Source of the DNA: DALYCO01 sp964535545
GTDB lineage: Bacteria > Patescibacteriota > Minisyncoccia > Phycocordibacterales > UBA9973
NCBI GenBank assembly: GCA_964535545.1
Contig: CAZHUT010000004.1
Coordinates: 1-34,808, forward strand
Direction: 5' to 3'
Length of the DNA: 34,808 bases
In this document: positions 23,006 to 30,591 of the stretch, piece by piece
Layout of the letters: every line of letters begins with the position of its first letter
How positions within the stretch are numbered: the first letter of the stretch is position 1
Notes under the pieces: model-generated
The model's input: the letters and a program-made list of their open reading frames with translations, nothing else
Database searches by the model: none
What the model was told of the DNA's origin: nothing
Position numbers and translations under genes: made by a program

Positions 23006-23479
23006 TTATGTTTGGGATACAATTCTATCCTGTGACGGATATATGTTCAAAATAATTGGCTGATCTTCGCCGGTTTCGATGAATTGGATGCTATAAAATT
23101 GTGTAGGATCTATCTGAATAGCAAACATGATTTCAGTCGTGCCCGGCATTGCAATGTGAGTGATTTTCTCGATAATCTTCACAGCATATTTATTGTAGAA
23201 CATGAATTCTGACCTTGGGACAGAAATCATACCCACAAAAAATTCTTTTTCTTCGTGTAAATCCTCATTGCGTGTGTATCGAAAGAGGGGGATACCCATT
23301 TTCTTGGCTGTGGTGCTGGCTTGAGCCATAGTTCCTGTAAATCTCGAAGCAAAACCCTCATTATCGTTCGATAAGAATGTAATTAATTCATTCTCTGGAG
23401 CGACACCGATAAATACCCTTAAAGTATCAGCTTTTTTGAGCATAGCATCGGAAATCTCTAATTCATCCTCTTGTTCCAT
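23006..23479 (-). CDS. hypothetical soluble protein
   Basis: 157 aa, no signal peptide or membrane helix; family not recognised. An acidic N-terminus (MEQEDELEISDAML) precedes a mixed alpha/beta domain with repeated Ile/Met-Pro strands (IPLFRYTRNED, ITHIAMPGTTEIMFAIQ, YSIQFIETGEDQP). It has a near-consensus promoter with a leader of about 10 nt and no SD. Single-gene unit. Confidence 0.65.
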   Translation of the reverse strand: MEQEDELEISDAMLKKADTLRVFIGVAPENELITFLSNDNEGFASRFTGTMAQASTTAKKMGIPLFRYTRNEDLHEEKEFFVGMISVPRSEFMFYNKYAVKIIEKITHIAMPGTTEIMFAIQIDPTQFYSIQFIETGEDQPIILNIYPSQDRIVSQT

Positions 23480-23524
23480 TTGAAATCTTTTCTAAAAAAT
23501 ATCAACAATGCGTGTATGTGTCAA
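23480..23524 (-). promoter_or_regulatory. sigma70 promoter, about 10-nt leader
   Basis: TTGACA (23524-23519), 17-bp spacer, TATTTT (23501-23496), 16 nt to ATG 23479. Confidence 0.75.
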
Positions 23525-23650
23525 CGTATTCAAAAAACTATACGTCTTTCTTTTAATTGGTGAATGAGGCGGTCCTTGCGGTCTGCATCGGCGGGCAGGG
23601 TAATCAAACAATAATGCACCAGTGGATTGGTAAAAGAGTAGAGATAGAGT

Positions 23651-23664
23651 TATACTATGTGTAT
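23651..23664 (+). promoter_or_regulatory. -10 region of the BspA-like gene, leaderless
   Basis: Overlapping TATACT (23651-23656) and TACTAT (23653-23658) end 8 and 6 nt before ATG 23665; TTGGTA lies 18 bp upstream of the first. Confidence 0.65.
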
Positions 23665-26295
23665 ATGAAACAACACAATACTTTTATCAAGATTGTCTTC
23701 GGACTAGCCTCTCTTTCACTGTTCGCCCTGGCGTTTTTTTCAAATGTACAGGCAACTGACAGTTTCGTTACTACGTGGAAAACTGACAACCCGGGAACTA
23801 GCTCGAGCAATCAGATACTTATTCCGACGCGTCCAGAACTGACCTACGACTACGATGTGGATTGGGGTGACGGGACTACGGATACGCACGTTACTGGTGA
23901 TGGTACACATACATATGAGAGTGCCGGCACATATCAGGTGACGATTACCGGTACTTTTCCCGCAATCTATTTTAATGAAAGTAATGACGCTCAAAAGATC
24001 GTTTCAGTTGATCAGTGGGGGACAAATCACTGGCTTACGTTTTCTTATGCATTTGCAGGATGTACGAATTTAAATATTCTGGCTACTGATGTACCAGATT
24101 TGTCAGGTGTCACGGATATGTCAGGCATGTTTAGAGGCGCAGTGTCGTTCAATCAATCCATTGGGTCATGGGACGTTTCGCATGTTACCAACATGGCTTC
24201 AATGTTTAAAGGCGCTATAAGTTTTAACCAGCCCCTCAGCAGTTGGAATGTTTCAAACGTGACAAGTATGTCGGCGATGTTCAGTAACGCATCTGCGTAC
24301 AATTATCCGTTGGATACATGGGTTACAAGCCAGGTGACAGACTTCAGTGACATGTTCAATTCCGCAGCATCTTTCCAGCAGGACATAAGCTCTTGGAATG
24401 TGACTTCTGCTACCACGATGTCTAATATGTTCTCAAACATCCAGTTCCAATCTTCGATATATGATGCAATGCTGACAAATTGGTCAACACAGAGTGTTCA
24501 GACTGGGGTAGCTTTTTCAGGCGGCCTTAGCAAATACTGCAATTCCACAGAAGCGCATGATACACTTACTGGATCAAAAGGCTGGATGATTACTGATGGA
24601 GGAAGTGGTTGTGTTTACAAAGTTAGTTATGGGGCGGGCACTCACGCTCAAGTAAGTGGTGTAACTAGTCAGTTCGTCCTTGGAGGAAATGATGCAACTG
24701 AAATTACAGCTTCAGCAGATAATGGATATCATTTTTCAGTTTGGTCCGATGGTTCATATGAGAATCCTCGCACAGACACAAACATTCAAAGCGACATGTC
24801 AGTAACTGCATCTGCTCAACTTGGTGACTACACAATTCGTGAAGAGGATGCATTTATTACATCAGGCAGCACTGCAAATATTACGGTATCTATGACGCAT
24901 GGGGGATTTGGTACTGCGCCTACAAAATTTGGCATCAGATACTCCCTAGATAGTAGTGAGTCCTGGGATTTCCAAGCAGTTACCATCCTAGATAGTTTTT
25001 CACCTGGTAACTACTCAACTTCAGTAGAATTAAAAAGCCTCACTTGTTCCAAAACGTATAAATATCAAGCATTTATAACAAACGGTATGGATTCTGATGC
25101 ATACAGTTCAATCAAGTATCTCACAATGCCAGAATGTACTCTGCCAACTATTGCCACTGAATCTGCCTCAAATATTCTCGAGACCTCTGCAATTCTGAAT
25201 GGTACGATAACTAGCGTGGGCTCCATTTCTTTCCTGACATCATACAAGTTTGAATACGGAGAAAATACAGAATATGGTTCAGAAGTGGTTTCAGAGAATG
25301 GCGAGTATGGCGTCCAGAATTTGCCAGGACTGACTATTTCAAATCTTGCCTGCCATACTACATATCACTATCGAGCCGTCGGTGTCTATAAGGAAAATGG
25401 GGAAGAAGTGTATATATATGGAGATGATGCAACTGTGCAGACTAGATCTTGTTCTGGTGGCGGAGGTGGGGGTGATTCAGAGAGTCTCGCTTCGATCAGC
25501 AATCTAGGTCCAGTAAGTGTCGTAAACAAGGGTACGACGTCAAATGTACAGCCTACATTGAGCTTTACCATTGACGATAACAACGCGGCTCCATCTGGTT
25601 ATCTCATTGCGCTTCTTGATTCACCAGTTGTTGCAGAAGAGAATGCAGTGATTATTTACATGTCTCCTGATGGAGGGCGTGGTGAGCGATCATTTACCGT
25701 TGGTCAGCCTCAAGGGGAGGGAGAGTATCAGCTTGGAAGCGAAGGTCAGCACCTGGTGGTTGGTAAAAAGTACTATTGGATCGTAGCACCATTTGGCGCT
25801 CAAGGAGGCCCAGAGCAGTTTGTGTTAGCTTGGGATATGAGTGATCCAGATTCATATGCGTTTCAAGTGACGGCACAAGAAGAGAACACCACACCTGTTT
25901 CCGCTCCTTCGTCCGGTGGTGTAGCGTTCGTTCCAGGTTTACTCAATCTCAGCCTCACTCCTGTGCCAAGCGTAGGGGGTAATGAAAATTCAAATCCTGC
26001 ACAGAATTCTCAACAATCTCCGCAGGCTGCTGCACTGGCTAAGCCATTCCAGTCATTCTTGCAGTTCGGCATGTTTGATGCAGAAATTCAGCGACTTCAG
26101 CATTTCTTGAATACTGCCGGATTCGCAGTTTCGAGTAATGGCAATCCAGGTTCATTGGGTCACGAAACAAATTACTTTGGTCCGCGTACCTATCAAGCTC
26201 TGATCAAATTTCAAAAGGCAAAAGGCATTATTCCTGCCTCGGGTTACTTTGGTCCAAAGACTAAAGAGTACATCAATTCGCAAATTGAAAAATAA
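23665..26295 (+). CDS. large secreted surface protein: PKD-like, BspA/DUF285 repeats, Fn3-like, C-terminal PG-binding domain
   Basis: 876 aa. Signal peptide about 1-30 (ends VQA). A short PKD-like segment (VDWGDGTTDTH, about 68-100) leads into DUF285/BspA-type repeats (about 120-270) with the unit MSGMFRGAVSFNQSIGSWDV recurring about four times. A bacterial repeat domain (about 320-385), two Fn3-like regions (about 395-610), a Gly-rich linker (SGGGGGGD) and a domain with WIVAPFGAQGG follow. A PG_binding_1 domain (about 795-875, FGPRTYQALIKFQ and YFGPKTKEYIN) closes it. Start 23665 rather than 23557 because only it starts a signal peptide and abuts the -10 box. Likely an adhesin attached to peptidoglycan. 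Confidence 0.87.
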   Translation: MKQHNTFIKIVFGLASLSLFALAFFSNVQATDSFVTTWKTDNPGTSSSNQILIPTRPELTYDYDVDWGDGTTDTHVTGDGTHTYESAGTYQVTITGTFPAIYFNESNDAQKIVSVDQWGTNHWLTFSYAFAGCTNLNILATDVPDLSGVTDMSGMFRGAVSFNQSIGSWDVSHVTNMASMFKGAISFNQPLSSWNVSNVTSMSAMFSNASAYNYPLDTWVTSQVTDFSDMFNSAASFQQDISSWNVTSATTMSNMFSNIQFQSSIYDAMLTNWSTQSVQTGVAFSGGLSKYCNSTEAHDTLTGSKGWMITDGGSGCVYKVSYGAGTHAQVSGVTSQFVLGGNDATEITASADNGYHFSVWSDGSYENPRTDTNIQSDMSVTASAQLGDYTIREEDAFITSGSTANITVSMTHGGFGTAPTKFGIRYSLDSSESWDFQAVTILDSFSPGNYSTSVELKSLTCSKTYKYQAFITNGMDSDAYSSIKYLTMPECTLPTIATESASNILETSAILNGTITSVGSISFLTSYKFEYGENTEYGSEVVSENGEYGVQNLPGLTISNLACHTTYHYRAVGVYKENGEEVYIYGDDATVQTRSCSGGGGGGDSESLASISNLGPVSVVNKGTTSNVQPTLSFTIDDNNAAPSGYLIALLDSPVVAEENAVIIYMSPDGGRGERSFTVGQPQGEGEYQLGSEGQHLVVGKKYYWIVAPFGAQGGPEQFVLAWDMSDPDSYAFQVTAQEENTTPVSAPSSGGVAFVPGLLNLSLTPVPSVGGNENSNPAQNSQQSPQAAALAKPFQSFLQFGMFDAEIQRLQHFLNTAGFAVSSNGNPGSLGHETNYFGPRTYQALIKFQKAKGIIPASGYFGPKTKEYINSQIEK

Positions 26296-26300
26296 TGATA

Positions 26301-26336
26301 CTAAAAAACCTACTCATGATGAGTAGGTTTTTTAGT
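26301..26336 (+). terminator. intrinsic terminator
   Basis: AAAAAACCTACTCAT / ATGAGTAGGTTTTTT, a near-perfect 15-bp arm pair. Confidence 0.93.
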
Positions 26337-26382
26337 AGGTGAATGCTCATTAAAATGCAATTTGAAAGACAATAAAAATATA

Positions 26383-26417
26383 TTGCAAAACGATATATCT
26401 TATGCTAGGCTCTATAT
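26383..26417 (+). promoter_or_regulatory. promoter of the DUF2975-regulator operon, probably leaderless
   Basis: TTGCAA (26383-26388), 17-bp spacer, TAGGCT (26406-26411), 6 nt to ATG 26418. TATGCT at 26401 is an alternative -10. Confidence 0.55.
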
Positions 26418-26930
26418 ATGAAAAACTTGTACAAAAAATATCTTGCCGAGCGGGAATCAACGATATTCTTACGTTTGGCTGTAACTGCAATAGCGGTCCT
26501 TGCCGGATTATTCTTTATATTTGTTGTGCCAAATTTTAGCAGGGAGATTTTTATTGAATTCCCTAGCATTACCTATCCTCGCTGGCTGATACTCGTCGGT
26601 TTTTATGGTGCAGCACTGCCATTTTATATTGTTCTCTTCCAGGCAATGAAGCTTTTGAACTACATTGATACCAATAAAGCTTTTTCTGATCTTTCAGTTC
26701 AGACGCTTCGGAAAATTAAATACGCAGCGGCTACTACCAGTGTTGTGGCATATGCGTTAGTCTGGCCAGTATTCTATTTCATTGCCCAAGCAGATGATGC
26801 GCCGGGAATCGTTATTGTCAGCTTCATTTTCATGTCAGCTCCGATGGCTATCGGCGTTTTTGCTGCGGTACTTGAGAAGTTGCTGCGCAGTGCTATCGCT
26901 ATTAAGACAGAGAATGAGTTAACTGTTTAA
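26418..26930 (+). CDS. DUF2975 family membrane protein
   Basis: 170 aa, four membrane segments (about 18-38, 55-75, 97-120, 130-152). The spacing, the loop NYIDTNKAFSDLSVQTLRKIKYAA and the late PMAIGVFAAVLEKLLRSAIAIKTENELTV fit DUF2975. These proteins are typically encoded just before a small YozG-type Xre regulator, exactly as here (6 nt gap). The pair is thought to act as a membrane sensor or regulated target plus repressor; the actual signal is unknown. Confidence 0.85.
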   Translation: MKNLYKKYLAERESTIFLRLAVTAIAVLAGLFFIFVVPNFSREIFIEFPSITYPRWLILVGFYGAALPFYIVLFQAMKLLNYIDTNKAFSDLSVQTLRKIKYAAATTSVVAYALVWPVFYFIAQADDAPGIVIVSFIFMSAPMAIGVFAAVLEKLLRSAIAIKTENELTV

Positions 26931-26936
26931 AAATAT

Positions 26937-27140
26937 ATGGCAATTATCATCAATATCGACGTCATGCTGGCAAAACGCAAGATGAGCGTCACAGAACTAG
27001 CGGAGAAAGTTGGCATTACTATGGCCAATCTTTCAATTCTCAAAAATGGCAAAGCAAAAGCAGTTCGGCTCTCAACACTCGAAGCGATCTGTAAGGCGTT
27101 GGACTGCCAGCCAGGGGATATTTTGGAATACTCGAAATAA
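26937..27140 (+). CDS. small Xre family DNA-binding regulator (YozG-like)
   Basis: 67 aa, a single helix-turn-helix domain. The N-terminal IIINIDVMLAKRKMSVTELAEKVGIT and TMANLSILKNGKAKAVRLSTLEAICKALDCQPGDILEY are the classical YozG/Cro-like pattern, with the recognition helix around residues 28-38. It follows the DUF2975 gene by 6 nt without an SD and should be translated from the same mRNA. Its C-terminal codons contain the -35 box of the next gene. Confidence 0.9.
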   Translation: MAIIINIDVMLAKRKMSVTELAEKVGITMANLSILKNGKAKAVRLSTLEAICKALDCQPGDILEYSK

Positions 27141-27157
27141 TTTTGTAAAATATTTGT
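27123..27157 (+). promoter_or_regulatory. promoter giving a leaderless YdeI mRNA
   Basis: TTGGAA (27123-27128), 17-bp spacer, TAAAAT (27146-27151), 6 nt to ATG 27158. The -35 lies inside the upstream regulator gene. Confidence 0.75.
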
Positions 27158-27406
27158 ATGAGTAAAACAGTTTCATTGGGTACTATTCACTCGCTTCCTG
27201 CTGATTGGAAAAAAGCGCTTTTGGCTACGCCAAAAGCGCTTGCAACTTGGGAAGCCACCACTCCGCTGGCTCGCAATGAATGGATCTGTTGGGTTACCTC
27301 TGGAAAGAAAGCAGAGACCCGTGATATCCGCATCAGAAAAGGACTCTCAAAACTCTCAAGCGGCATGCGCCGACCTTGTTGTTGGGCAGGCTGTCCGCAT
27401 CGATAG
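27158..27406 (+). CDS. YdeI/OmpD-associated family short protein
   Basis: 82 aa. ALATWEATTPLARNEWICWVTSGKKAETRDIRIRKGL and the terminal RRPCCWAGCPHR match the C-terminal domain of the YdeI/OmpD-associated (bacteriocin-protection-like) family, present here as a stand-alone unit. Known members affect sensitivity to antimicrobial peptides, but the mechanism is unclear. The Cys-rich end (CCWAGC) could bind metal. Leaderless promoter overlapping the preceding gene. Confidence 0.8.
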   Translation: MSKTVSLGTIHSLPADWKKALLATPKALATWEATTPLARNEWICWVTSGKKAETRDIRIRKGLSKLSSGMRRPCCWAGCPHR

Positions 27407-27412
27407 ATTTGT

Positions 27413-27440
27413 TTGACAGCTACTCAAGCCATGGTAATGT
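27413..27440 (+). promoter_or_regulatory. promoter of the DUF1330 gene
   Basis: TTGACA (27413-27418), 16-bp spacer, TAATGT (27435-27440); +1 near 27447, leader about 80 nt. Confidence 0.75.
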
Positions 27441-27462
27441 AACAGTAGTCTCTTTAAGAAAT

Positions 27463-27517
27463 AGTATTTTGATGACTTCAGAAAGTGAGGTCATTTTTTT
27501 GAGGTCATCAAAATACT
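27463..27517 (+). promoter_or_regulatory. attenuator-like leader with mutually exclusive hairpins
   Basis: Stem A: 27463-27476 pairs perfectly over 14 bp with 27504-27517. Stem B: ATGAC-TC (27472-27479) pairs with GA-GTCAT (27487-27494) and is followed at once by seven T, like an intrinsic terminator. Both use the same left arm, because GAGGTCAT occurs twice (27487 and 27501). The ATG is 10 nt after stem A. Confidence 0.65.
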
Positions 27518-27527
27518 CATACCAATT

Positions 27528-28061
27528 ATGAAACGATCTGCATATTTTCTTGCGATTTATAATATTGCAAATGGAGAAATGTTTAAAAAATACCAGGACT
27601 TAGCAATTCCAATGCTCAAAAAGTATGGCTGTGAAGTACTGACGTTAGGTGACGTTATCGTTGACAATATTGTAGAAGGGGAACCATTTGAAATGGCAGT
27701 AATTCTGAAATTTCCTTCAGCAACAGATGCCAAAAATTGGTATCGTTCACCTCAGTATCAGGAAATCCTGCCAATACGTCTGAATAGTGTTTCTGACGCT
27801 CGTGGCACGATTGTTGAAGGTATTGCCGTTGACCCAACCAAAACTTTGGAAAACTACCATGCCGCTGCCAAGTATATAGAAGAAGACGGGATATCAGGTT
27901 TCGAATCAGCTGCAAAAGTAGCTGGTCTGGAAATTGCCTATGCGCTTATCATTGCTCACCTGCGCATAAGTGCAGGTTCAACAAAAAGCTACCCGGCCGC
28001 ACCTGATATACAAGAGACAGTGAATGAAATATTAAAGAAAGAGAAATTGCTACCTGCGTAA
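27528..28061 (+). CDS. DUF1330 domain protein with C-terminal extension
   Basis: 177 aa. Residues 1-97 form a DUF1330 ferredoxin-like domain (YFLAIYNIANGEMFKKYQD at the start, LKFPSATDAKNWYRSPQYQ). Residues about 98-177 are an added helical part (AAAKYIEEDGISGFESAAKVAGLEIAYALIIAHLR), nearly doubling the usual length of about 95. The biochemical role of the family is undefined. Preceded by its own promoter and attenuator-like leader, followed by a terminator. Confidence 0.78.
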   Translation: MKRSAYFLAIYNIANGEMFKKYQDLAIPMLKKYGCEVLTLGDVIVDNIVEGEPFEMAVILKFPSATDAKNWYRSPQYQEILPIRLNSVSDARGTIVEGIAVDPTKTLENYHAAAKYIEEDGISGFESAAKVAGLEIAYALIIAHLRISAGSTKSYPAAPDIQETVNEILKKEKLLPA

Positions 28062-28085
28062 TACGTAGATGGAAATTATAACTGC

Positions 28086-28121
28086 AATACCGCCTGTTCA
28101 TCACAGGCGGTATTTTTTTTA
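28086..28121 (+). terminator. intrinsic terminator
   Basis: AATACCGCCTG / CAGGCGGTATT stem, then a run of T (to 28120). Confidence 0.92.
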
Positions 28122-28133
28122 GATTGCTTCTAA

Positions 28134-29105
28134 TTATTCAATATTAATCTTCGGTTGCCAGTGGTCAACATTGATATGAAGTATCTTGAGTTTGGAGAGC
28201 CAACTTACAATGACAAAGAACTGCTTGATGAAAATCAGACAGATAATTGCGGCTAAAACATTAAAAATCAGATGCATGTTGGCGATTTGCTGTGCTGTAC
28301 TGGTACTGAAGCTGGTTACGAATGATGTCAGTAGCGGAACGAAAGGATATACCACAAGAACACCCAGGAGATTGAACAGGAAATGTGCCAAAGCAGTCTT
28401 TTTTGCTTCAATGTCCATGGGGATGGCAGCCAGCAACGCAGTTGACGTCGTCCCAATATTTGCGCCAAGCATCAATCCAACGCCTTGCGATAAGTCAATC
28501 AATCCGGATGTTGCCAGAACCAACACAAGACCGCTTGAAACACTGCTGGATTGCAGAATAACCGTCATGAGAATGCCGACGATAATCGCGATTGGTACGT
28601 TGTGAATTCGTGATAGGGCATGGAGGATGTCGGGATTGCTGGTGAGTGGTGCAACAACTTGGCTGATCAAAGATATACAGAAAAACACAAGACCAAAATA
28701 AAAAACTGATTTGCCGTAGATGTTGTATTTTTTGCCAAATTTTAATACGAGAAAGCCGAAGATGATTATAAAAGGAGCAATTGCCGTAATATTCAAGGCG
28801 ATTAACTGTGAGGTGACGGTTGTGCCGATGTTTGCGCCAAAAATGATTGATAAACTTTCGTAAAAAGAAATGATGCCGGCATTTACCAATCCAACAGTCA
28901 TAACCGTTGTTGCGGTGCTTGATTGGATGACAGAAGTAACGGCGGCTCCAGTAAGCGTTCCAAGGATTGGATTTTTGGTTAGTTGCCGTAGTATGTTTTT
29001 CAGTTTTTCTCCTGCGACTTGCTCGACCTGTCGGCTGAATTTGTTGACGCTGAAAATAAAGATAAGCACCAAGGCGACCACCGTAACTAGAATTTGAAAT
29101 ATCAT
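28134..29105 (-). CDS. Na+/phosphate cotransporter, PhoU-less
   Basis: 323 aa. Two inverted membrane repeats, each with the diagnostic Q-S-S motif of the NaPi-II family: SVIQSSTATTVMTVGLVNAGI (about 60) and VILQSSSVSSGLVLVLATSGL (about 190). Each is followed by GANIGTT (about 95 and 225). Symports phosphate with sodium across the inner membrane. The C-terminal PhoU-like domain of many bacterial NptA/YjbB proteins is missing. TATACT ends 6 nt before the ATG at 29105, so the mRNA should be leaderless. Confidence 0.9.
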   Translation of the reverse strand: MIFQILVTVVALVLIFIFSVNKFSRQVEQVAGEKLKNILRQLTKNPILGTLTGAAVTSVIQSSTATTVMTVGLVNAGIISFYESLSIIFGANIGTTVTSQLIALNITAIAPFIIIFGFLVLKFGKKYNIYGKSVFYFGLVFFCISLISQVVAPLTSNPDILHALSRIHNVPIAIIVGILMTVILQSSSVSSGLVLVLATSGLIDLSQGVGLMLGANIGTTSTALLAAIPMDIEAKKTALAHFLFNLLGVLVVYPFVPLLTSFVTSFSTSTAQQIANMHLIFNVLAAIICLIFIKQFFVIVSWLSKLKILHINVDHWQPKINIE

Positions 29106-29117
29106 ATGCTTAGTATA
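29106..29117 (-). promoter_or_regulatory. -10 box giving a leaderless mRNA
   Basis: TATACT (29117-29112), 6 nt to ATG 29105; -35 poor. Confidence 0.7.
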
Positions 29118-29211
29118 CTATACTAAATTTTTTACGTGGAATGATACTACGCGGAAGTGATGGCGTAGATCAATTTTTGAGCGGTTATAACTGACAGTTT
29201 TTAAATACAGT

Positions 29212-29610
29212 TTACGCCGGCTTAGTGTACAAAGTTTTATACACGTGGCGATTTTGCCAGAGGAAATAAATATTCAACAAAAACAAAGCATCTGCCATGC
29301 TTGCTCCTGCGGTAAAGAGTCCGCCATCAAGGAAAGCATGGAAGCAGATGATGTTAACGGTAACTGGAAGAATCAAAAGGGAAGCAAGTGCCATGCGGTT
29401 GGTGAGTATCAATCCAATAGAAACCGCAAACACGATTGCCTGAATGTACATGATGTATTTTGTACTGTAGAGCACCATAATGAAATCAAATGCCTGTGGC
29501 GTGTTGTACAAATCTGGTGTTGGTGCAGGAAAGACGCCAAGTGTGCCAAGAATAGGGCTGACCAAGAGCAGGGCGAGGATTACTCGTAAGACAATGTTGA
29601 ATATTTTCAT
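29212..29610 (-). CDS. four-TM membrane protein, DoxX-like
   Basis: 132 aa with four hydrophobic helices (about 4-24, 45-65, 72-92, 97-117). PILGTLGVFPAPTPDLY and KYIMYIQAIVFAVSIGLILTNR resemble short DoxX-like quinone-linked membrane proteins, but no catalytic signature is visible and the call is tentative. Start 29610 is preferred over 29628 because TATACT (29624-29619) ends 8 nt upstream and the longer form crosses it. The -10 box is next to the stop of the DUF1697 gene. Confidence 0.65.
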   Translation of the reverse strand: MKIFNIVLRVILALLLVSPILGTLGVFPAPTPDLYNTPQAFDFIMVLYSTKYIMYIQAIVFAVSIGLILTNRMALASLLILPVTVNIICFHAFLDGGLFTAGASMADALFLLNIYFLWQNRHVYKTLYTKPA

Positions 29611-29628
29611 ATGGGCAAAGTATATCAT

Positions 29629-30102
29629 TTATTCCTTATGCATTGTAGCCGTGATTCGATGTATTGTTTTCCATGTTCGCGTCGTAAGTGCCTTGCCATG
29701 TTTCTTTTTAATGTTTGTCATAAACTCAGGCGTTCCGTTCTGATTAAGATTAAGTACGGTGCAAAGTTCCTTCTGACGGTCTTTGAAGAAAGTGACAATC
29801 AGGTAATTAGGTTTTTCATCCTTGATGCCTTTAAACGGATTGCGCGCAACAAGCGCTTCAATTTCTTTTTGGCTTCGAATCATTGTTGCGCTCGAAAAGC
29901 CAAGCTGTTTCAACAGCGCAGCTTCAATCTTCTTCTCAAGCGCAGCGGGATTTTTTGAAAGGGAGTCAAAAACAACGTTGCCGCTGGCGATTACGGTACG
30001 AACGTTCGTAAAACCAAGACGCTCAAATACCTCACGCAATTTTTCGCCTTTCATATTTGGATTGGTGGGCATGATGCCGCGCAGGAGAGCAACGTATCTC
30101 AT
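29629..30102 (-). CDS. DUF1697 family protein
   Basis: 157 aa. The start MRYVALLRGIMP, NVRTVIASGNVVFDS (about 33-47) and C-terminal GKALTTRTWKTIHRI are the hallmarks of DUF1697. The family is widespread, often mobile between bacteria, and of unknown function. The protein is slightly shorter than usual at the C-terminus. It follows the VOC gene by 15 nt on the same strand and is probably co-transcribed with it; no SD is present. Confidence 0.87.
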   Translation of the reverse strand: MRYVALLRGIMPTNPNMKGEKLREVFERLGFTNVRTVIASGNVVFDSLSKNPAALEKKIEAALLKQLGFSSATMIRSQKEIEALVARNPFKGIKDEKPNYLIVTFFKDRQKELCTVLNLNQNGTPEFMTNIKKKHGKALTTRTWKTIHRITATMHKE

Positions 30103-30117
30103 ACAATGGTGAATTTG

Positions 30118-30540
30118 CTAAGCAGCTACGAATTCAATCATCCACTCAATGCCATACTTATCTCGAAATGATCCATAATACGAACCCCATGCGCTATCGC
30201 CCATAGGATATTCAACTTGTCCGCCTGCTGAGAGACCAGTGAAAAGTTTGTCTGCTTCTTCTTTTGTTTCCGTAGTAACCAAAATCTTGCTTCGATTTTC
30301 CTGTTCGTTTACTTTGCCCATGAATGATGGCACATCATTTCCGATAAGCATGCTGTCCTTGCTGATAGGCAATACAATACGCATTAATTTTTCTGCTTCT
30401 GCTTCCGGAATCTGGAATTCGGGACTGGCGAGTTCTTTGAAGCGGATGATCTTGGTAAACTCGCCGCCAAATACTGATTTGTAAAATGTGAACGCTTCCT
30501 CGGCGTTGCCGTTGAAATTAATCCATGGGTTGATAGTCAT
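30118..30540 (-). CDS. VOC superfamily PhnB-like protein
   Basis: 140 aa. INPWINFNGNAEEAFTFYKSVFGGEF (residues about 3-28), then MLIGNDVPSF and the C-terminal WGSYYGSFRDKYGIEWMIEFV are typical of PhnB/3-demethylubiquinone-like VOC proteins. These have a metal-site fold but mostly unknown substrates. It is a paralogue of the interrupted gene at 22427-22918. ATG 30540 is chosen over 30558 because TATACT (30552-30547) ends exactly 6 nt before it. Confidence 0.87.
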   Translation of the reverse strand: MTINPWINFNGNAEEAFTFYKSVFGGEFTKIIRFKELASPEFQIPEAEAEKLMRIVLPISKDSMLIGNDVPSFMGKVNEQENRSKILVTTETKEEADKLFTGLSAGGQVEYPMGDSAWGSYYGSFRDKYGIEWMIEFVAA

Positions 30541-30552
30541 GCGCCAAGTATA
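30541..30552 (-). promoter_or_regulatory. -10 box giving a leaderless mRNA
   Basis: TATACT (30552-30547), 6 nt to ATG 30540. Confidence 0.7.
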
Positions 30553-30591
30553 CCGCATCTATCTCTTTTAGACGATGGTATGTTAAAATCG

